Assembly (NCBI GenBank): GCA_963402885.1
Contig: OY727102.1
Coordinates: 4,588,001-4,652,000, forward strand
Length of the DNA stretch: 64,000 nt
Source of the DNA: Antedon bifida
Taxonomy: Eukaryota; Echinodermata; Crinoidea; Comatulida; Antedonidae
Direction of reading: 5' to 3'
Part shown: positions 21,834-34,128 of the stretch, piece by piece
Numbering within the stretch: position 1 is the first letter of the stretch
How the letters are laid out: the number at the start of each line of letters is the position of its first letter
Program-made: the position numbers and the translations under genes
Notes under the pieces: model-generated
The model's input: only the letters and a program-made list of their open reading frames with translations
What the model was told of the DNA's origin: nothing
The model's database searches: none

Positions 21834-24800
21834 ATGCCTCTATCATTATCGGATGATGCAGACGATGTAGGTGAATACACACGTGAGAATGGACAGATAC
21901 AAGCTGATGAGGATGATGTTACCAATGACACTAATGAGTTACAGATATCTAGTAGTGATTTGTGTAATGAGTGTGTCACTGTAAGTTACTCAATTTTACG
22001 AAGACAGACATAAGATGAATAAAATAAAATGAAACTTTAAAATCTAGGTCATTTTGTAGTTGAAATAAGGTTATTCACTTCCGCAGAAAAACACTTTACT
22101 CACAAACAGTTACATTTAACCAATTGCTCATTGTGGGCTTCCAGGTAACATAATTTTTGTTCCAGTTATTTATATTATATTTTTGTTAGATTCAATTTTT
22201 TAGTCAATGAATGACTTTAAAATGGCATATTAAATGATTTAAAAAAATCATGGAACAATATCTATGGACTCTCTTACTATATATCCACCACAGTTAAAAT
22301 GTTAAAAACAGATACTGAAATATTCCATAATGCAATGTTAGGGGCTTCTTATCGTAGACAAACATATTATACTAAGAAAAAAGTGAGTTAAACATTAGCA
22401 CAGTTCTTAGTATCCAATTAATCACCCAAAATAAAATACTGTACTCACTCAAATTCAAAACCATGTAACAAGCTGTTGTTCCTATAATAATAATTGCAGT
22501 CCTATTACATAACTTGCTAATTTGCATAACATTAACAAACTAGTCTTTTGTTATTTATAGATCTGTATAAGGCTGATTATTTATTTTACTAAATTTGTAA
22601 CATTTTTATTAGTGAGAACTGAGACACAGTTGTGTGTCCATCACACACCACAAAAATAATTACACAATTATCTCAATTAGTATTTTTTTGCAATTTATTA
22701 AAATATCATATGTTTTTCTTAGATATATATTACGCACAGAGGTGGGAATAATGCTTCACAGTGAAAGGGTTAAACTATTATAAAACTGTGTGTAAAATAT
22801 TTTAAAGGAAATACTAACTCCTGCTCCCTTTTCCTACTGAAATCCTTCCTGCCAAGCCTCTGATAGCCTTTAAACCTTCCTACTTTGCTTCTTACAGACA
22901 TCCCAACTCTGCAGCCTCTGATAGCCTTTTAACCTTTCTACTTTGCTTCTTGCAGACATCACAACTCTGCAGCCTCTGATTGCCTTTAGAGAGGGGTTAA
23001 TTATCAATTGATGTTTTATTGGGGAGGTGTTCCGGGTGTTTATTTAAATAAATACCATCCTAATTGGTATAATCAATACATTATTCCGCGACACAGTGAG
23101 CCGTTTTGGCCTAAGAAGGAAGACGTTTTAGACGGCTTGCAACATGGGCGTAAGTATCCCAGGGTCCTAACGGGACACAGATAGCACACAGTATACATAA
23201 AGTCCTGGCAGCTTACTCAAAAACTCGGCTATTGGGGTTTCATTCGATTTCAAACAAAAGCTCTTATCATTAGTTCTCTCGATGTAATTTTATATACTTA
23301 TTCCCCATAAAATGTTTTATAAATATATTTAATTTGATCTTTATGTACTACTATACCTTCACACGCGCGGTCCGAAAATAAACATAAAACTAAAATGGCT
23401 ATCGCCACCAACGGCCAACTTAGTTGAAACCAACCATGCAGGGTGATTGACACACCGTGAACCCGGAAATTACTTACTTACTTACTTACTACCGCGTGGA
23501 GAGTTAAAAATCTGCAGATTAAATCAGAAATTTTGTTATAAAACTCTTTATAATATCTTCTCAAGATAGAAATATGGAACAATATCGTAATACTATAGTG
23601 GAAAAAGGTATCCAAGGCAGAGATTTGTCCCGAAGTTTTTCCATTGTGCTCGCCTATGTCAGAATAAACCATAATTTATATACAGATGAAATTATTCTTT
23701 GAATATTGAATATGGCGGATCATACAGTATGCCAGAATTTGTTCTCTGAAAATTTATGCTAAAGTTTAATTCTTCAGTTTAACAAATTGTAGGTGATCTT
23801 TGTGATTAAAGACAATTTAATTTTAAAGATTAATGATTGAATTAAAATTAAAGTAGAATTAAAAAAAAAGTGCCTACATCCTTTTATTTATGTCAGGTAT
23901 TTTAAAAGGACCATGAATGGGATATATAGCCAGAGACATTAATTCTAAGTCCACCCACACACTGTTTAATTAGTATGTACATAAATGAAGATGTTCTAAT
24001 GTATCATATAAAACATGATGATTATTCATTTAATGTGTTTAACTTCAAATTTATTGTTTTAAATTCTTTTCTTCACCATGGAAACTCCTAATTTAATGCA
24101 CAATTATAGTTACTAATAGTAATTACCGTAATAAACTCAATAACAATGATCTGATGAATCGGTCTAGAATCTATGAAATACATTTAGATAATACAGTGTT
24201 TAACTGGGATACCGTGTACAGTAGTAGCATAGGTACAATGGTTCCTCATAGCATAGCTTTCGATAAATTAATCGTTGCTATAGTACACAGAACCTGTGAT
24301 GCAGCAGTGTCACAGTTGAAGCATGGTATTATCTAAGGCTTTGATCTGTTACAATTATATAATAGTATCTATAAAACTAATTTATTCTTGTTCCTTTCTA
24401 CTGTTAGCTACTGAAAGAATTTAATTCAGAGACAGCAAGGTATAGAAATTTAGTGGTTGGTCTTGGAGGATCAAGTGATTCAGAGTTCCTTAGAGATGAG
24501 TTAAAAAAGACAAGACGGAAAGCGAGTGAGTTAGCTCAAAAGAGTAAAGAGGAACTGATGCCACATATGCAAAGGTAAGAGTGGTTGACCTTTGCTCCTT
24601 ACTCGAAAGTAGGCAATTCATCGCTAGTTGGTCATACTGTTTTGATTTCACAATCATTCATGAAAACATCTCAGGACCCCATTTTCACAAATTATAAATA
24701 AACCATAGACTCTCCTTGGTGAAGATGAAGATCTCCACGCAAATTCTCCTATTATTGGAAACTTAGCAGACTTTTTTCTTACTATAAAATACATTCCGAA

Positions 24801-27800
24801 TACCATACTTTTTGCGGTGTTACTAACTGTATAAAGTCGCCAACCCATGTCTGGTATTGGGAGAGTTGACTGTATTGTAAAAGAATACGTTTTACACATT
24901 ATTTCTTTTACATTGGGGTATTTTTATACTAAGTGCGTAGAATATGTTACTACGCTGCCTTGTATTATTGTATTTATTACTGAGATAATTAATACATTTC
25001 TGACTACCTTTAATACAGTAAACTAACAGCACTGTACATCAAACAAACTAATGGCGATAATAAATAGACGTTATCAAACAATTGCTATAAAAAAATATTA
25101 TCTTTTAAATATTCTGTGTACAATTGTATACCGAACACTATAGCAACCAGCATTGAGCTATCTTAATTAAGTCTTTGACACTTGAAGACGTGAAATAAAT
25201 ATTATTTTTTCAAGATAGGAACAGTTTTCAGATTTTTTTATCAATACAATCGCTAAAAATAATAATCTTATTTAAATGACTACATTAGGAATATACTGTT
25301 TAAATATTTTAATAATAAGTGATCTCTTGTGTAGTCTAATTAGTACAAACCTCCATTCATATGTTAAATATATTAAGTATCAAATTACTTATCATATTGT
25401 GCTTGATTTTGTTATGCAAGTTTGCTGACATGATTAATTATTGTGATTTTACGAAATCAATAATTTAATTAAATGTGATTTATGATCTGATATTGTTAAA
25501 CAACATGGTGGCTACATTTATTTGATTGATACAATAATGACGTACAGTACTTGCTCAACCAAACGTAAAAAACGCAAATTTAAGATGAAACTAAAAGCTT
25601 AAAAGGTCAAATTATATTTATCCTGTAATGACATTTGCTTTCCAGAAAACATATTTTTTGGCACAAAAAATATTTAAACCATGAATGTTTCAAACATTCA
25701 CTCAAAAAGTAAATTTAACAAACATTTAACTATATGACAGTCACCAGTGTTCTTCAAATTAAAAATCAGCCTTTGATTTCTTATGTGTTTATGTGTTTTG
25801 TGGTGCAACAATGGTGTGTTGGGATATTCCCACTTGCACAGTTCACAGACCATTCTATTATCCGATAGGGGTAATCAACAAAGTTTTTCTTTTCATATTA
25901 TATTCTACTCTTCTGTTAATGTATATTGTTGGTTTATTTGGGTAAGTGGCACTACCAACACTACTCTTGGTTGGTGTGTTTTTTTTATACTTACATTTTT
26001 TAAACCTGATTTATTTATTTTTTAACTAGGCGTTTAGATTTTTGTATGCCAGAAGCAAGTGGATATGATCGACTATGGCACACCTTCTCTGCATGTCTTG
26101 AAGTCTTGGAGAAACACATGAGAAAATCACTTGAGTTAGAACGTTCTTTCCCTATGGTGAATGGTTAGTGATGATAATTGAGTGTTATGGTTAGAAACCC
26201 ATAATATTGAATTCTTATGATTAATATTAATAATTTTTGATAACCCATGGTGTGTAGAATAATGTGTAATGTATAACAAACAAACAACACAGTGGAGACA
26301 AATTTAGGAAATTTACAAATCATTTTGGCATCCATACTGGATCTAATTTATAATATCTAATGGCAGATAGTGTTAAAATGTAGTTTAAAACCTCAGCCTT
26401 CCCAGTGCAATTCCAGTCATTTTATACCCATTCTCTTTTTTCGTATAAATGATAATAAATAATAAAACTATTGTAGTAATCATGTCTTCATCAGTTGGAC
26501 AGAAAATAATACTTTATGTCCATAATTGATGTACTATACTACTTATTATTTGATATTCTACAGGATCATCAATTTCATTGGTAATAAACACAGGTCTGTC
26601 AGCGCCACTTGTCTTAGACAATATTCCTGTGAGTGTTGAAAACCTAGACTCACCGATGGTCACCAAGAGGAACTTTGAAATGAAAGAACTTAAGAGTTTA
26701 GAAAAGTGAGTTTTTTGGTTGGTGACTCATAGCACCCACCCAACTGAAAGTACTGTTTTATTTATCATATATACATTAAATACAACAAATTCTATTAGTA
26801 GGTATTTCCAGTTTACACCTCCACTTTTTTAAACCTAGGTTCATATATATATATGAGAGGTTTATAGATAGACTTTGATCATCACTACTTAACACACATG
26901 ATGTTGATAATCATTTAGGAAATTATTCTCAACAGTAACAATAAATGAGAATGGCAAATTGTATAACAGCTGTCTACTTAATGACCACAAGCATTAACTA
27001 ATAATTACAGGCATCATCATTACCACGCTGCTACATAGATTATTAATGATTATAAATTAAAGAAAAGATGAATACTAAGTTAAGATCAAAGTTCTAGCAC
27101 CAGGTGTTTATCACTCATTCTAGTAAATTGATGTTGATAGTGGAGCTGTAGCTTCTTGGTTAACATTTCAACATTTTTAATATTTTCCTTCCATCCCAAC
27201 ATCCAGGGTTCAATCCTGACCTAGTGCCAGGGTTCAATCCTGACCTAGTGCCAGGGTTCAATCCTGACCTAGTGCCAGGGTTGTAACTAACAACAATTTT
27301 TGCTCCATTCCCTAAGCATCAGTAGGATAAACTATAGTTTTATTCCTTTTGTAATTGGCAAGTTTCTTTCTGTTCGATACGCATGATACTGAAATACATT
27401 TCAAGATTCATATTGTAAATCTATTCTCAGTTTACACTCCTCAGTTTCAAAATGTCAAAAGAGGCCATGCTTTTTTGTTGTTAACTGCAACCCTTTTTTC
27501 ATATTTTGCAGAGAAATTCATGATTTGCGGGAAATGAGAGGTGAGATGCAACGGAAAGTGGATGTAAAGCCATGGATGATTGACCCGGTGTCTGACAGTA
27601 AAATTGTAAACAAGTCACAAAGTACCATAAGTGGAGGCACGTCAACGCCTAATGATTCCGTAAGCTTTGTTTCATCACTTTTTTCTTTACTCTGATATGT
27701 TTTATTTTAGACATATACATTACTCACATTTAAATTTAATATACTTATAAGATTAGAAAAACATTTAAATCACTATAAAATATACAAAATATTGCAACAA

Positions 27801-28264
27801 GAAGTGTGTATTGCGTTTGGAACAAAGGATAATTTAAAACATGAGAATTGTTTTATTCTGTTGGTCTGATTCTCCTTAATTCCTTGATATCAAAATTAAT
27901 TGTAAAAGATAAGAGTGGGTTTTCACAATTTTAGTAACTTTAAAAGTTATAAAGCATGGCCAAGCCATAGATGGTGCTGCTGTTTTTGTTTTATTTAAAT
28001 CCAAACATAGAGGGTGCTATTTAAAAGCATCTATAGTAAACAATAAATATGCAAGGCAATCCCCAAAGCATGGAATGTATTTACTAAAATGTTAAATATA
28101 TTATCAAATTGTATTTGTAGGTTGCAGATTTACGTGTGCCAAGAAATAACCGTTGTCTTTGCCAAATGACGATAGCAATGATGTCATTTACTTTGTTTAT
28201 TGCTGTCATTATGGTGTGTGTTGTACTGATAGTTGCTGAAAATGATGATGCTGAGAGAAAGTAA
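21834..28264 (+). CDS. RGS7BP/RGS9BP-type anchor of R7 RGS proteins, complete
   Basis: Six coding exons: 21834-21980, 24408-24574, 26030-26163, 26564-26705, 27512-27659, 28121-28264. All phases fit, giving 293 aa. The N-terminal helical region matches RGS9BP (R9AP) and RGS7[60 protein letters not shown] and the late [10 protein letters not shown] coiled coil. The family is SNARE-like in architecture and tethers R7 RGS/Gbeta5 GTPase-activating complexes to membranes, speeding G-protein shut-off in photoreceptors and neurons. The C-terminus has one hydrophobic span (about 262-285) and a short charged tail, like R9AP. Cys258 and Cys260 just before it could be acylated, as in R7BP. The first 49 residues are acidic and unconserved. 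An acceptor lies 15 bases before the ATG, so a noncoding 5' exon is expected upstream. Confidence 0.9.
22854..22993. repeat. Tandem repeat of about 64 bp, 2.2 units
   Basis: GCCTCTGATAGCCTTT followed by ACTTTGCTTCTTRCAGACAT and CAACTCTGCA recurs with few changes in intron 1 of the RGS-anchor gene. Each unit contains a good splice-acceptor look-alike (CTTCTTACAG). Confidence 0.75.
27130..27295 (+). repeat. Triplicated 26-bp unit with polymerase III B-box-like core
   Basis: Three near-identical copies of CCAGGGTTCAATCCTGAC plus CTAGTG occur at about 27205-27285. GGTTCAATCC fits the B-box consensus of tRNA genes. An A-box-like GTGGAGCTGTAGC lies about 65 bases upstream, and GTTGTAACTAACAAC follows. 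A tRNA-derived SINE head with an expanded B-box is the best guess. It lies in intron 4 of the RGS-anchor gene. Confidence 0.45.
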
Positions 28265-28289
28265 TAGCCTATTTTATGTTCCACAATCT

Positions 28290-29745
28290 CTCTGGAGTTA
28301 TCAATCAGTATATCTGTGGAGTGATGTTGTATTCTGCAATCAATCTGTATATACCTGTGGAGTGTATTCTGCAATCAATCTGTATATCTGTGGAGTGTAT
28401 TCTGCAATCAATCTGTATACCTGTGGAGTGTATTCTGCAATCAATCTGTATATCTGTGGAGTGTATTCTGCAATCAATCTGTATACCTGTGGAGTGTATT
28501 CTGCAATCAATCTGTATATCTGTGGAGTGTATTCTGCAATTAATCTGTATATCTGTGGAGTGTATTCTGCAATCAATCTGTATATCTGTGGAGTGCATTC
28601 TGCAATCAATCTGTATTACCTGTGGAGTGTATTCTGCAATCAATCTGTATTACCTGTGGAGTGTATTCTGCAATCAATCTGTATACCTGTGGAGTGTATT
28701 CTGCAATCAATCTGTATATCTGTGGAGTGTATTCTGCAATCAATCTGTATATCTGTGGAGTGTATTCTGCAATCAATCTGTATATCTGTGGAGTGCATTC
28801 TGCAATCAATCTGTATACCTGTGGAGTGCATTCTGCAATCAATCTGTATACCTGTGGAGTGTATTCTGCAATCAATCTGTATATCTGTGGAGTGTATTCT
28901 GCAATCAATCTGTATATCTGTGGAGTGCATTCTGCAATCAATCTGTATTACCTGTGGAGTGTATTCTGCAATCAATCTGTATTACCTGTGGAGTGTATTC
29001 TGCAATCAATCTGTATACCTGTGGAGTGTATTCTGCAATCAATCTGTATATCTGTGGAGTGTATTCTGCAATCAATCTGTATATCTGTGGAGTGTATTCT
29101 GCAATCAATCTGTATATCTGTGGAGTGTATTCTGCAATCAATCTGTATATCTGTGGAGTGTATTCTGCAATTAATCTGTATATCTGTGGCGTGTATTCTG
29201 CAATCAATCTGTATATCTGTGGAGTGCATTCTGCAATCAATCTGTATTACCTGTGGAGTGTATTCTGCAATCAATCTGTATTACCTGTGGAGTGTATTCT
29301 GCAATCAATCTGTATACCTGTGGAGTGTATTCTGCAATCAATCTGTATATCTGTGGAGTGTATTCTGCAATCAATCTGTATATCTGTGGAGTGTATTCTG
29401 CAATCAATCTGTATATCTGTGGAGTGCATTCTGCAATCAATCTGTATACCTGTGGAGTGCATTCTGCAATCAATCTGTATACCTGTGGAGTGTATTCTGC
29501 AATCAATCTGTATATCTGTGGAGTGTATTCTGCAATCAATCTGTATATCTGTGGAGTGTATTCTGTAATCAATCTGTATATCTGTGGAGTGTATTCTGCA
29601 ATCAATCTGTATATCTGTGGAGTGTATTCTGCAATCAATCTGTATATCTGTGGAGTGTATTCTGCAATCAATCTGTATATCTGTGGAGTGTATTCTGCAA
29701 TCAATCTGTATACCTGTGGAGTGTATTCTGCAATCAATCTGTATT
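28290..29745. repeat. 33-bp minisatellite with 9-10-unit higher-order repeats
   Basis: About 43 units of TGTATATCTGTGGAGTGTAT plus TCTGCAATCAATC start about 25 bases after the RGS-anchor stop codon. Variants are A (TATATCTG), B (TATACCTG), C (TATTACCTG, 34 bp) and a GTGCATT subtype. The order C-C-B-A-A... recurs from 28612, 28944 and 29243, with unit blocks of 332, 299 and 332 bp, so blocks were duplicated as well as single units. Because 33 is a multiple of 3, all three forward frames stay open over long stretches. It most likely lies in the 3' UTR. Confidence 0.95.
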
Positions 29746-29749
29746 GATG

Positions 29750-31576
29750 TGATGTTGGTATTGTGGTAGTTGAATTACAAAATTAAGATTCTAGAGGGTG
29801 CTATAAGATTTTTTGAACAATTATGACCAATTTTGCTTGTATTAGTGACATTTTTTAATACTAAAGTATTTTTATTATGATCATATAGATGTGTATTGTT
29901 ATATCAAATATCTACCTGCAATATGTGAAAGTATAACAAACGTGAATACAGAATGGTCTGTTATGATGTATAATATAAATGTATCCCTGAGATATGATTG
30001 GTTAATTTCATATTAAATGCCAGCCATGCCTTTAAAAAAATGTTTGAAAGTACTATTGCATGCTCAGCTTGTTGTTTGACATGGTAGGCTGGTGAATAAT
30101 AATTGCTCTATATAACTAATAAATGTTTTTGTACTGTAAACTCATGGAAATATTCTCTCCATTCAACTCATAAATGTTAAGTATTTGTACATTATATACT
30201 ATACATAGGGCTAATTAATATATAGTAAAATGTCTGGTAAGAGAATGTTCTGTATAAAGTTTGGGAAAATTGTCCTGGTAGTATTGTACATTTAAATTAT
30301 TATTGAAAATGTGTATATATAAATCGGACCAAATCTGGATCTTCTACTATGCTTAAAATGTTCTTTTACCATACAGCCCTTTCTTAATACAATCGTTCCT
30401 GCACTGTACTTTTGAAACAAAATGTGAAATTTTAATTTCCCAGTTCTGTAGGTATATTTCAATCATGTGTACTTAGAAGATAGATAAATTGTAAATATTT
30501 TATTAAGAGGTATTGTTTGAATGTATTGTTTGAAGAATATACTCTTTCCTAGAGTACTGTAATTAATATGAACAGTACAGCATATCTTTTAGCAATTGTA
30601 AACCACAAAGAAGTAAGTTAACTAAATTGAGGCCAATTTAGTATTAATGTAGCTACTTTAGAAGTGCAATAGATGGTGGTGCATATTTCATTCACAGATT
30701 GTTAAATTTGTGAATGTTAACTCATCGATTTTTTAAGGCATTACTGTTTTTATTCGATATATTTTTTGGTTACCTTTGTATTTTTATAATTTTAAAATGC
30801 AATAGGTATAGGTAAGAGTATTATAGTTTTTATATGAATTCTATTATAGATAGGTATATTGATTATATTATAGTGTATTTTGTATCCAGAGTTATATCTT
30901 TTCTTTCATATCTATTTCAAAACTATAAGTATAGTACAGTAAAACCCCTCCTTTGGGCATCCCAATTCAGGTCCTTATTCAAAATCCTGTGTCTCTCGCT
31001 GGCTGTTGGTCAATATAGTTATCTAAAGATTATATATGTATATTCAGTATAGCATGTACAGTAGGCCAAATATCACAAAAAAACCTCCACTCAAAAATTA
31101 ATATTCCAGCGAAAACTAAGTAGTAAAAATTATATTGGCATGATGCTGATGATGTTTTTAATGATAATTCTGTTTAAACTAGCTGCAATAAATGTAAATG
31201 TATTTAGTGACCAACTTCTCTAATTAGATGCATAATTTGTTGGACCAATATGTTAGCAAATAATGTTTTATTTATGCAAATTAGTTATTGGAAGAGAAGT
31301 AGTACAAGAACACGTTTTGCTCATACAAATTTAGAAACAAGGTATTTTGCACTTTTTTTATTATGTTCTTGAACATAATTCTTACGATTACTAATAAACC
31401 AGCAAATTATCAGGCAATGTGTTTATTTATATATCCAATGTTTTTCATTACAGTATTCAGTATGGTTTGTCTTTTTATAGAAAGAAAGTGTAGCGATGGT
31501 TATTATTCATTTGGTACATGGGGTACTTACTTGAACAAAAAATATATACAAAATAATACAAATACAGTATAACAAT
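29750..31576. other. Convergent 3' spacer between the RGS anchor and TMEM186
   Basis: AT-rich DNA without recognisable coding exons. It holds the presumed 3' UTRs of the two converging genes and a fragment of the dispersed ACAGTARAACCYCT repeat near 30935. Confidence 0.5.
30118..30123 (+). terminator. Candidate polyadenylation signal of the RGS-anchor gene
   Basis: First AATAAA downstream of the stop codon at 28262. If used, the 3' UTR would contain the whole minisatellite. Confidence 0.35.
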
Positions 31577-31582
31577 TTTATT
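31577..31582 (-). terminator. Possible polyadenylation signal close to the TMEM186 stop
   Basis: TTTATT reads AATAAA on the minus strand only 14 bases past the stop codon; another lies at 31422-31427. The nearer one would give an unusually short 3' UTR. Confidence 0.4.
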
Positions 31583-31595
31583 AATCTAACAATTT

Positions 31596-32273
31596 TTATT
31601 TTGGTTTTCCAAATATCTCATAGAATATTTCTTCATCTAAAACATTCCCATATTTCAATGCATAATACAGACATTGTTTTGATTTAAATGTCTGAAACTT
31701 GCGCAGCTGTACCTGTTTTGAATCTCCTATGTCTAAATTCGAAAGTACATCTTTGACATCAACTACAAATTCCTGACGATGACCCCAAAAGTTTAAATGG
31801 GCAACTTTCAACTTTGACCTGTTTTGGTTGATGTATATGATTCCAATGATTCGTCTTAGATAAAAACTCATCCAGTACAACATTGCAAGGGCAAAGGTGG
31901 CTGCACATGCAGGATACAGAAACTGTGCATTAGTTATTAAATCCATATAATTCATAATTCCCAGTGGAGGAACTATTCCTACTACAAAAATGGTCTGAGC
32001 CAATTTAAGTCTAGACAATAAGCGAAGATGTTTTATGTATGGTAGATGGTAGATTGCTTTGAAACCTTCTGTATCTTTTTCTTGTAATTGTTGGAGTCTA
32101 TTTAGTCGTTCAGAATGTTGAGAAGATGTCCATCTCCAAATGTTCATTTGACACCTTGTGGCATTTTTATTCATATTGATAAATTGTCCTACATGATACC
32201 TTGTAAATTTGCTGGTTGCTAAATGTCGATTCCTGTTAAAACATTTAAACAAAATATTTGGTAGACGTAGCAT
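31596..32273 (-). CDS. TMEM186: TMEM186, mitochondrial complex I assembly protein
   Basis: A single-exon frame of 225 aa. The start was placed at the ATG at 32273-32271, because the residues after it (MLRLPNILFKCFNRNRHL) form a basic, non-acidic mitochondrial targeting-type N-terminus. The family core is plain: LLSRLKLAQTIFVVGIVPP (TM1 and its lead-in), a second hydrophobic span ending in YWMSFYLRRIIGIIYIN, then LKVAHLNFWGHRQ and YYALKYGNVLDEE. Human TMEM186 has the same order (SRLKLAQT, CWMSYFLRR, RVAHLNFWG, LRYGRILD) and works in the inner membrane with the MCIA complex that builds the ND2 module of complex I. It converges with the RGS-anchor gene and is head to head with the SHB-like gene. 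A foldback element begins 27 bp upstream of the start. Confidence 0.95.
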   Translation of the reverse strand: MLRLPNILFKCFNRNRHLATSKFTRYHVGQFINMNKNATRCQMNIWRWTSSQHSERLNRLQQLQEKDTEGFKAIYHLPYIKHLRLLSRLKLAQTIFVVGIVPPLGIMNYMDLITNAQFLYPACAATFALAMLYWMSFYLRRIIGIIYINQNRSKLKVAHLNFWGHRQEFVVDVKDVLSNLDIGDSKQVQLRKFQTFKSKQCLYYALKYGNVLDEEIFYEIFGKPK

Positions 32274-32301
32274 ATTTACCAACTTTGGTGTACCCAGCCA
32301 T
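32245..32301 (-). promoter_or_regulatory. 18-codon upstream ORF overlapping the TMEM186 start
   Basis: The ATG at 32301-32299 spans the junction of the foldback element (supplying A and T) and the target duplication (supplying G). It runs out of frame through the TMEM186 start and stops at 32247-32245. The pre-insertion sequence, seen beyond the right target copy, has GTG... in place of this ATG. Its use depends on where transcription starts. Confidence 0.5.
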
Positions 32302-32509
32302 GTCTGTGAAGTTGGTTACTAGTTCCTAGTTCCTAGTTCCTTATTCAAATTCAATTAAAGGGACAGTCACAAATATTTTTAAAAACAGATTTTAATACGT
32401 AATAACTGTCTAATTGATTTGTTATTGCATCAACATGTTAGCCTTAACCTCCTCTACTTCTTCCGGTCAAAGTTCAATAACATTTTATGCATTTACACCC
32501 TCTACGGCG

Positions 32510-33600
32510 AATAAGTAACTAGCTTTTACGAACGTTATAATACTTGACCTACTTCCTTTTTTCAAAATATTTTGGTATGGATCGATCACCCTTGACCTAC
32601 TCTACCATTTGCCACCCCAGTTCCGCGAACTTTTTTGCGTCTACGCCCTCTACGGCGAATAAGTAACTGGCTTTACGAACGTTATAACACTTGACCTACT
32701 TAATTTTTTCAAAATATTTTGGTATGGATCGATCACCCTTGACCTACTCTACCAATTGCTACCCCAGTTCCGCGAACTTTTTTGCGTCTACGCCCTCTAC
32801 GGCGAATAAGTAACTGGCTTTACAAACGTTATAACACCTGACCTACTTAATTTTTTCAAAATGTTTTGGTATGAATCGATCACCCTTGACCTACTTTACC
32901 ATTTGCCACCCCAGTTCCGCGAACTTTTTGGCATCTACGCCCTCTACGACGAATAAGTAACTGGCTTTACGAACGTTATAACACTTGACCTACTTAATTT
33001 TTTCAAAATATTTTGGTATAGATCGATCACCCTTGACCTTTTCTATCATTTTCCACCCCAGTTCCGCGAACTTTTTTGCGTCTACGCCCTCAGCGGCGAA
33101 TAAGTAACTGGCTTTTACGAACGTTATAACACTTGACCTATATATTTTTTTCAAAATATTTTGGTATGAATCGATCACCCTTGACCTACTTTACCATTTG
33201 CCACCCCAGTTCCGCGAACTTTTTTGCATCTACGCCCTCTACGGCGAATAAGTAACTGGCTTTACGAACGTTATAACACTTGACCTACTTAATTTTTTCA
33301 AAATATTTTGGTATGGATCGATCACCCTTGACCTACTCTACCATTTGCCACCCCAGTTCCGCGAACTTTTTTGCGTCTACGCCCTCAACGGCGAATAAGT
33401 AACTGGCTTTTACGAACGCTATAACACTTGACCTACTTAATTTTTTCAAAATATTTTGGTATGAATCGATCACCCTTTACCTACTCTACCATTTGCCACC
33501 CCAGTTCCGCGAACTTTTTTGCGTCTACGCCTTCTACGGCGAATAAGTAACTGGCTTTTACGAACGTTATAACACTTGACCTACTTAATTTTTTCAAATT
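32510..33600 (+). repeat. Left-arm tandem array of 148-bp units
   Basis: CCCCAGTTCCGCGAAC recurs at about 32615, 32762, 32909, 33057, 33204, 33351 and 33499, with spacing 147-148. Each unit also carries CTCTACGGCGAATAAGTAAC and two TGACCTAC words. Units are 90-97% alike. Confidence 0.9.
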
Positions 33601-34128
33601 AATTTGGTATGAATAACATTATTTCACATAATTGTTTTCTTTGTACACTATAATGGGTAATGTATTAGGTAAAACAACTTAGTTAAAAAAATTATTTTCG
33701 ATCAAAATTGTTGTATTCTCTTTACAACTTTTATACCTCATGGAAGAATATGTGCTTTTTAATTGGCAATATTAATGGTTAAAGGATTATTAATGAATAT
33801 CTTAATTTTGATATTATAAAGTCTATTAGCCTAAACCGTTTTCAGGTATTTTTTAAAAACATTATTTCAACATTTATTTTTGTGCGCTATAGACGGGTAC
33901 TGTAGAAAGTATAGTTTAAAAAATATTGTTTGTATTGTGTTTAAAACGACTATTATCACTCAAGGACTAATGTGCGCTTGAATTGTTAATTAATAAAGGA
34001 TTATTAATGAATATGTTTCAGGTAACAGTTGATATCATGAAATTTAAAAAATCCACATTAGTGGCTATTTCACCCAATTGTTTAGTTTGTGAGATATAGA
34101 CGGGTACTACAAATATAGTTTTAAAAAT

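Noticed and set aside
28290..29745. CRISPR-like array
   Set aside because: There are no unique spacers: the whole 33-bp unit repeats, and the genome is eukaryotic.
28233..29752. Long open frames of 313-430 codons on the plus strand, and several on the minus strand
   Set aside because: They arise because the 33-bp minisatellite period is a multiple of three; the same array is open in several frames, so openness is no evidence of coding.
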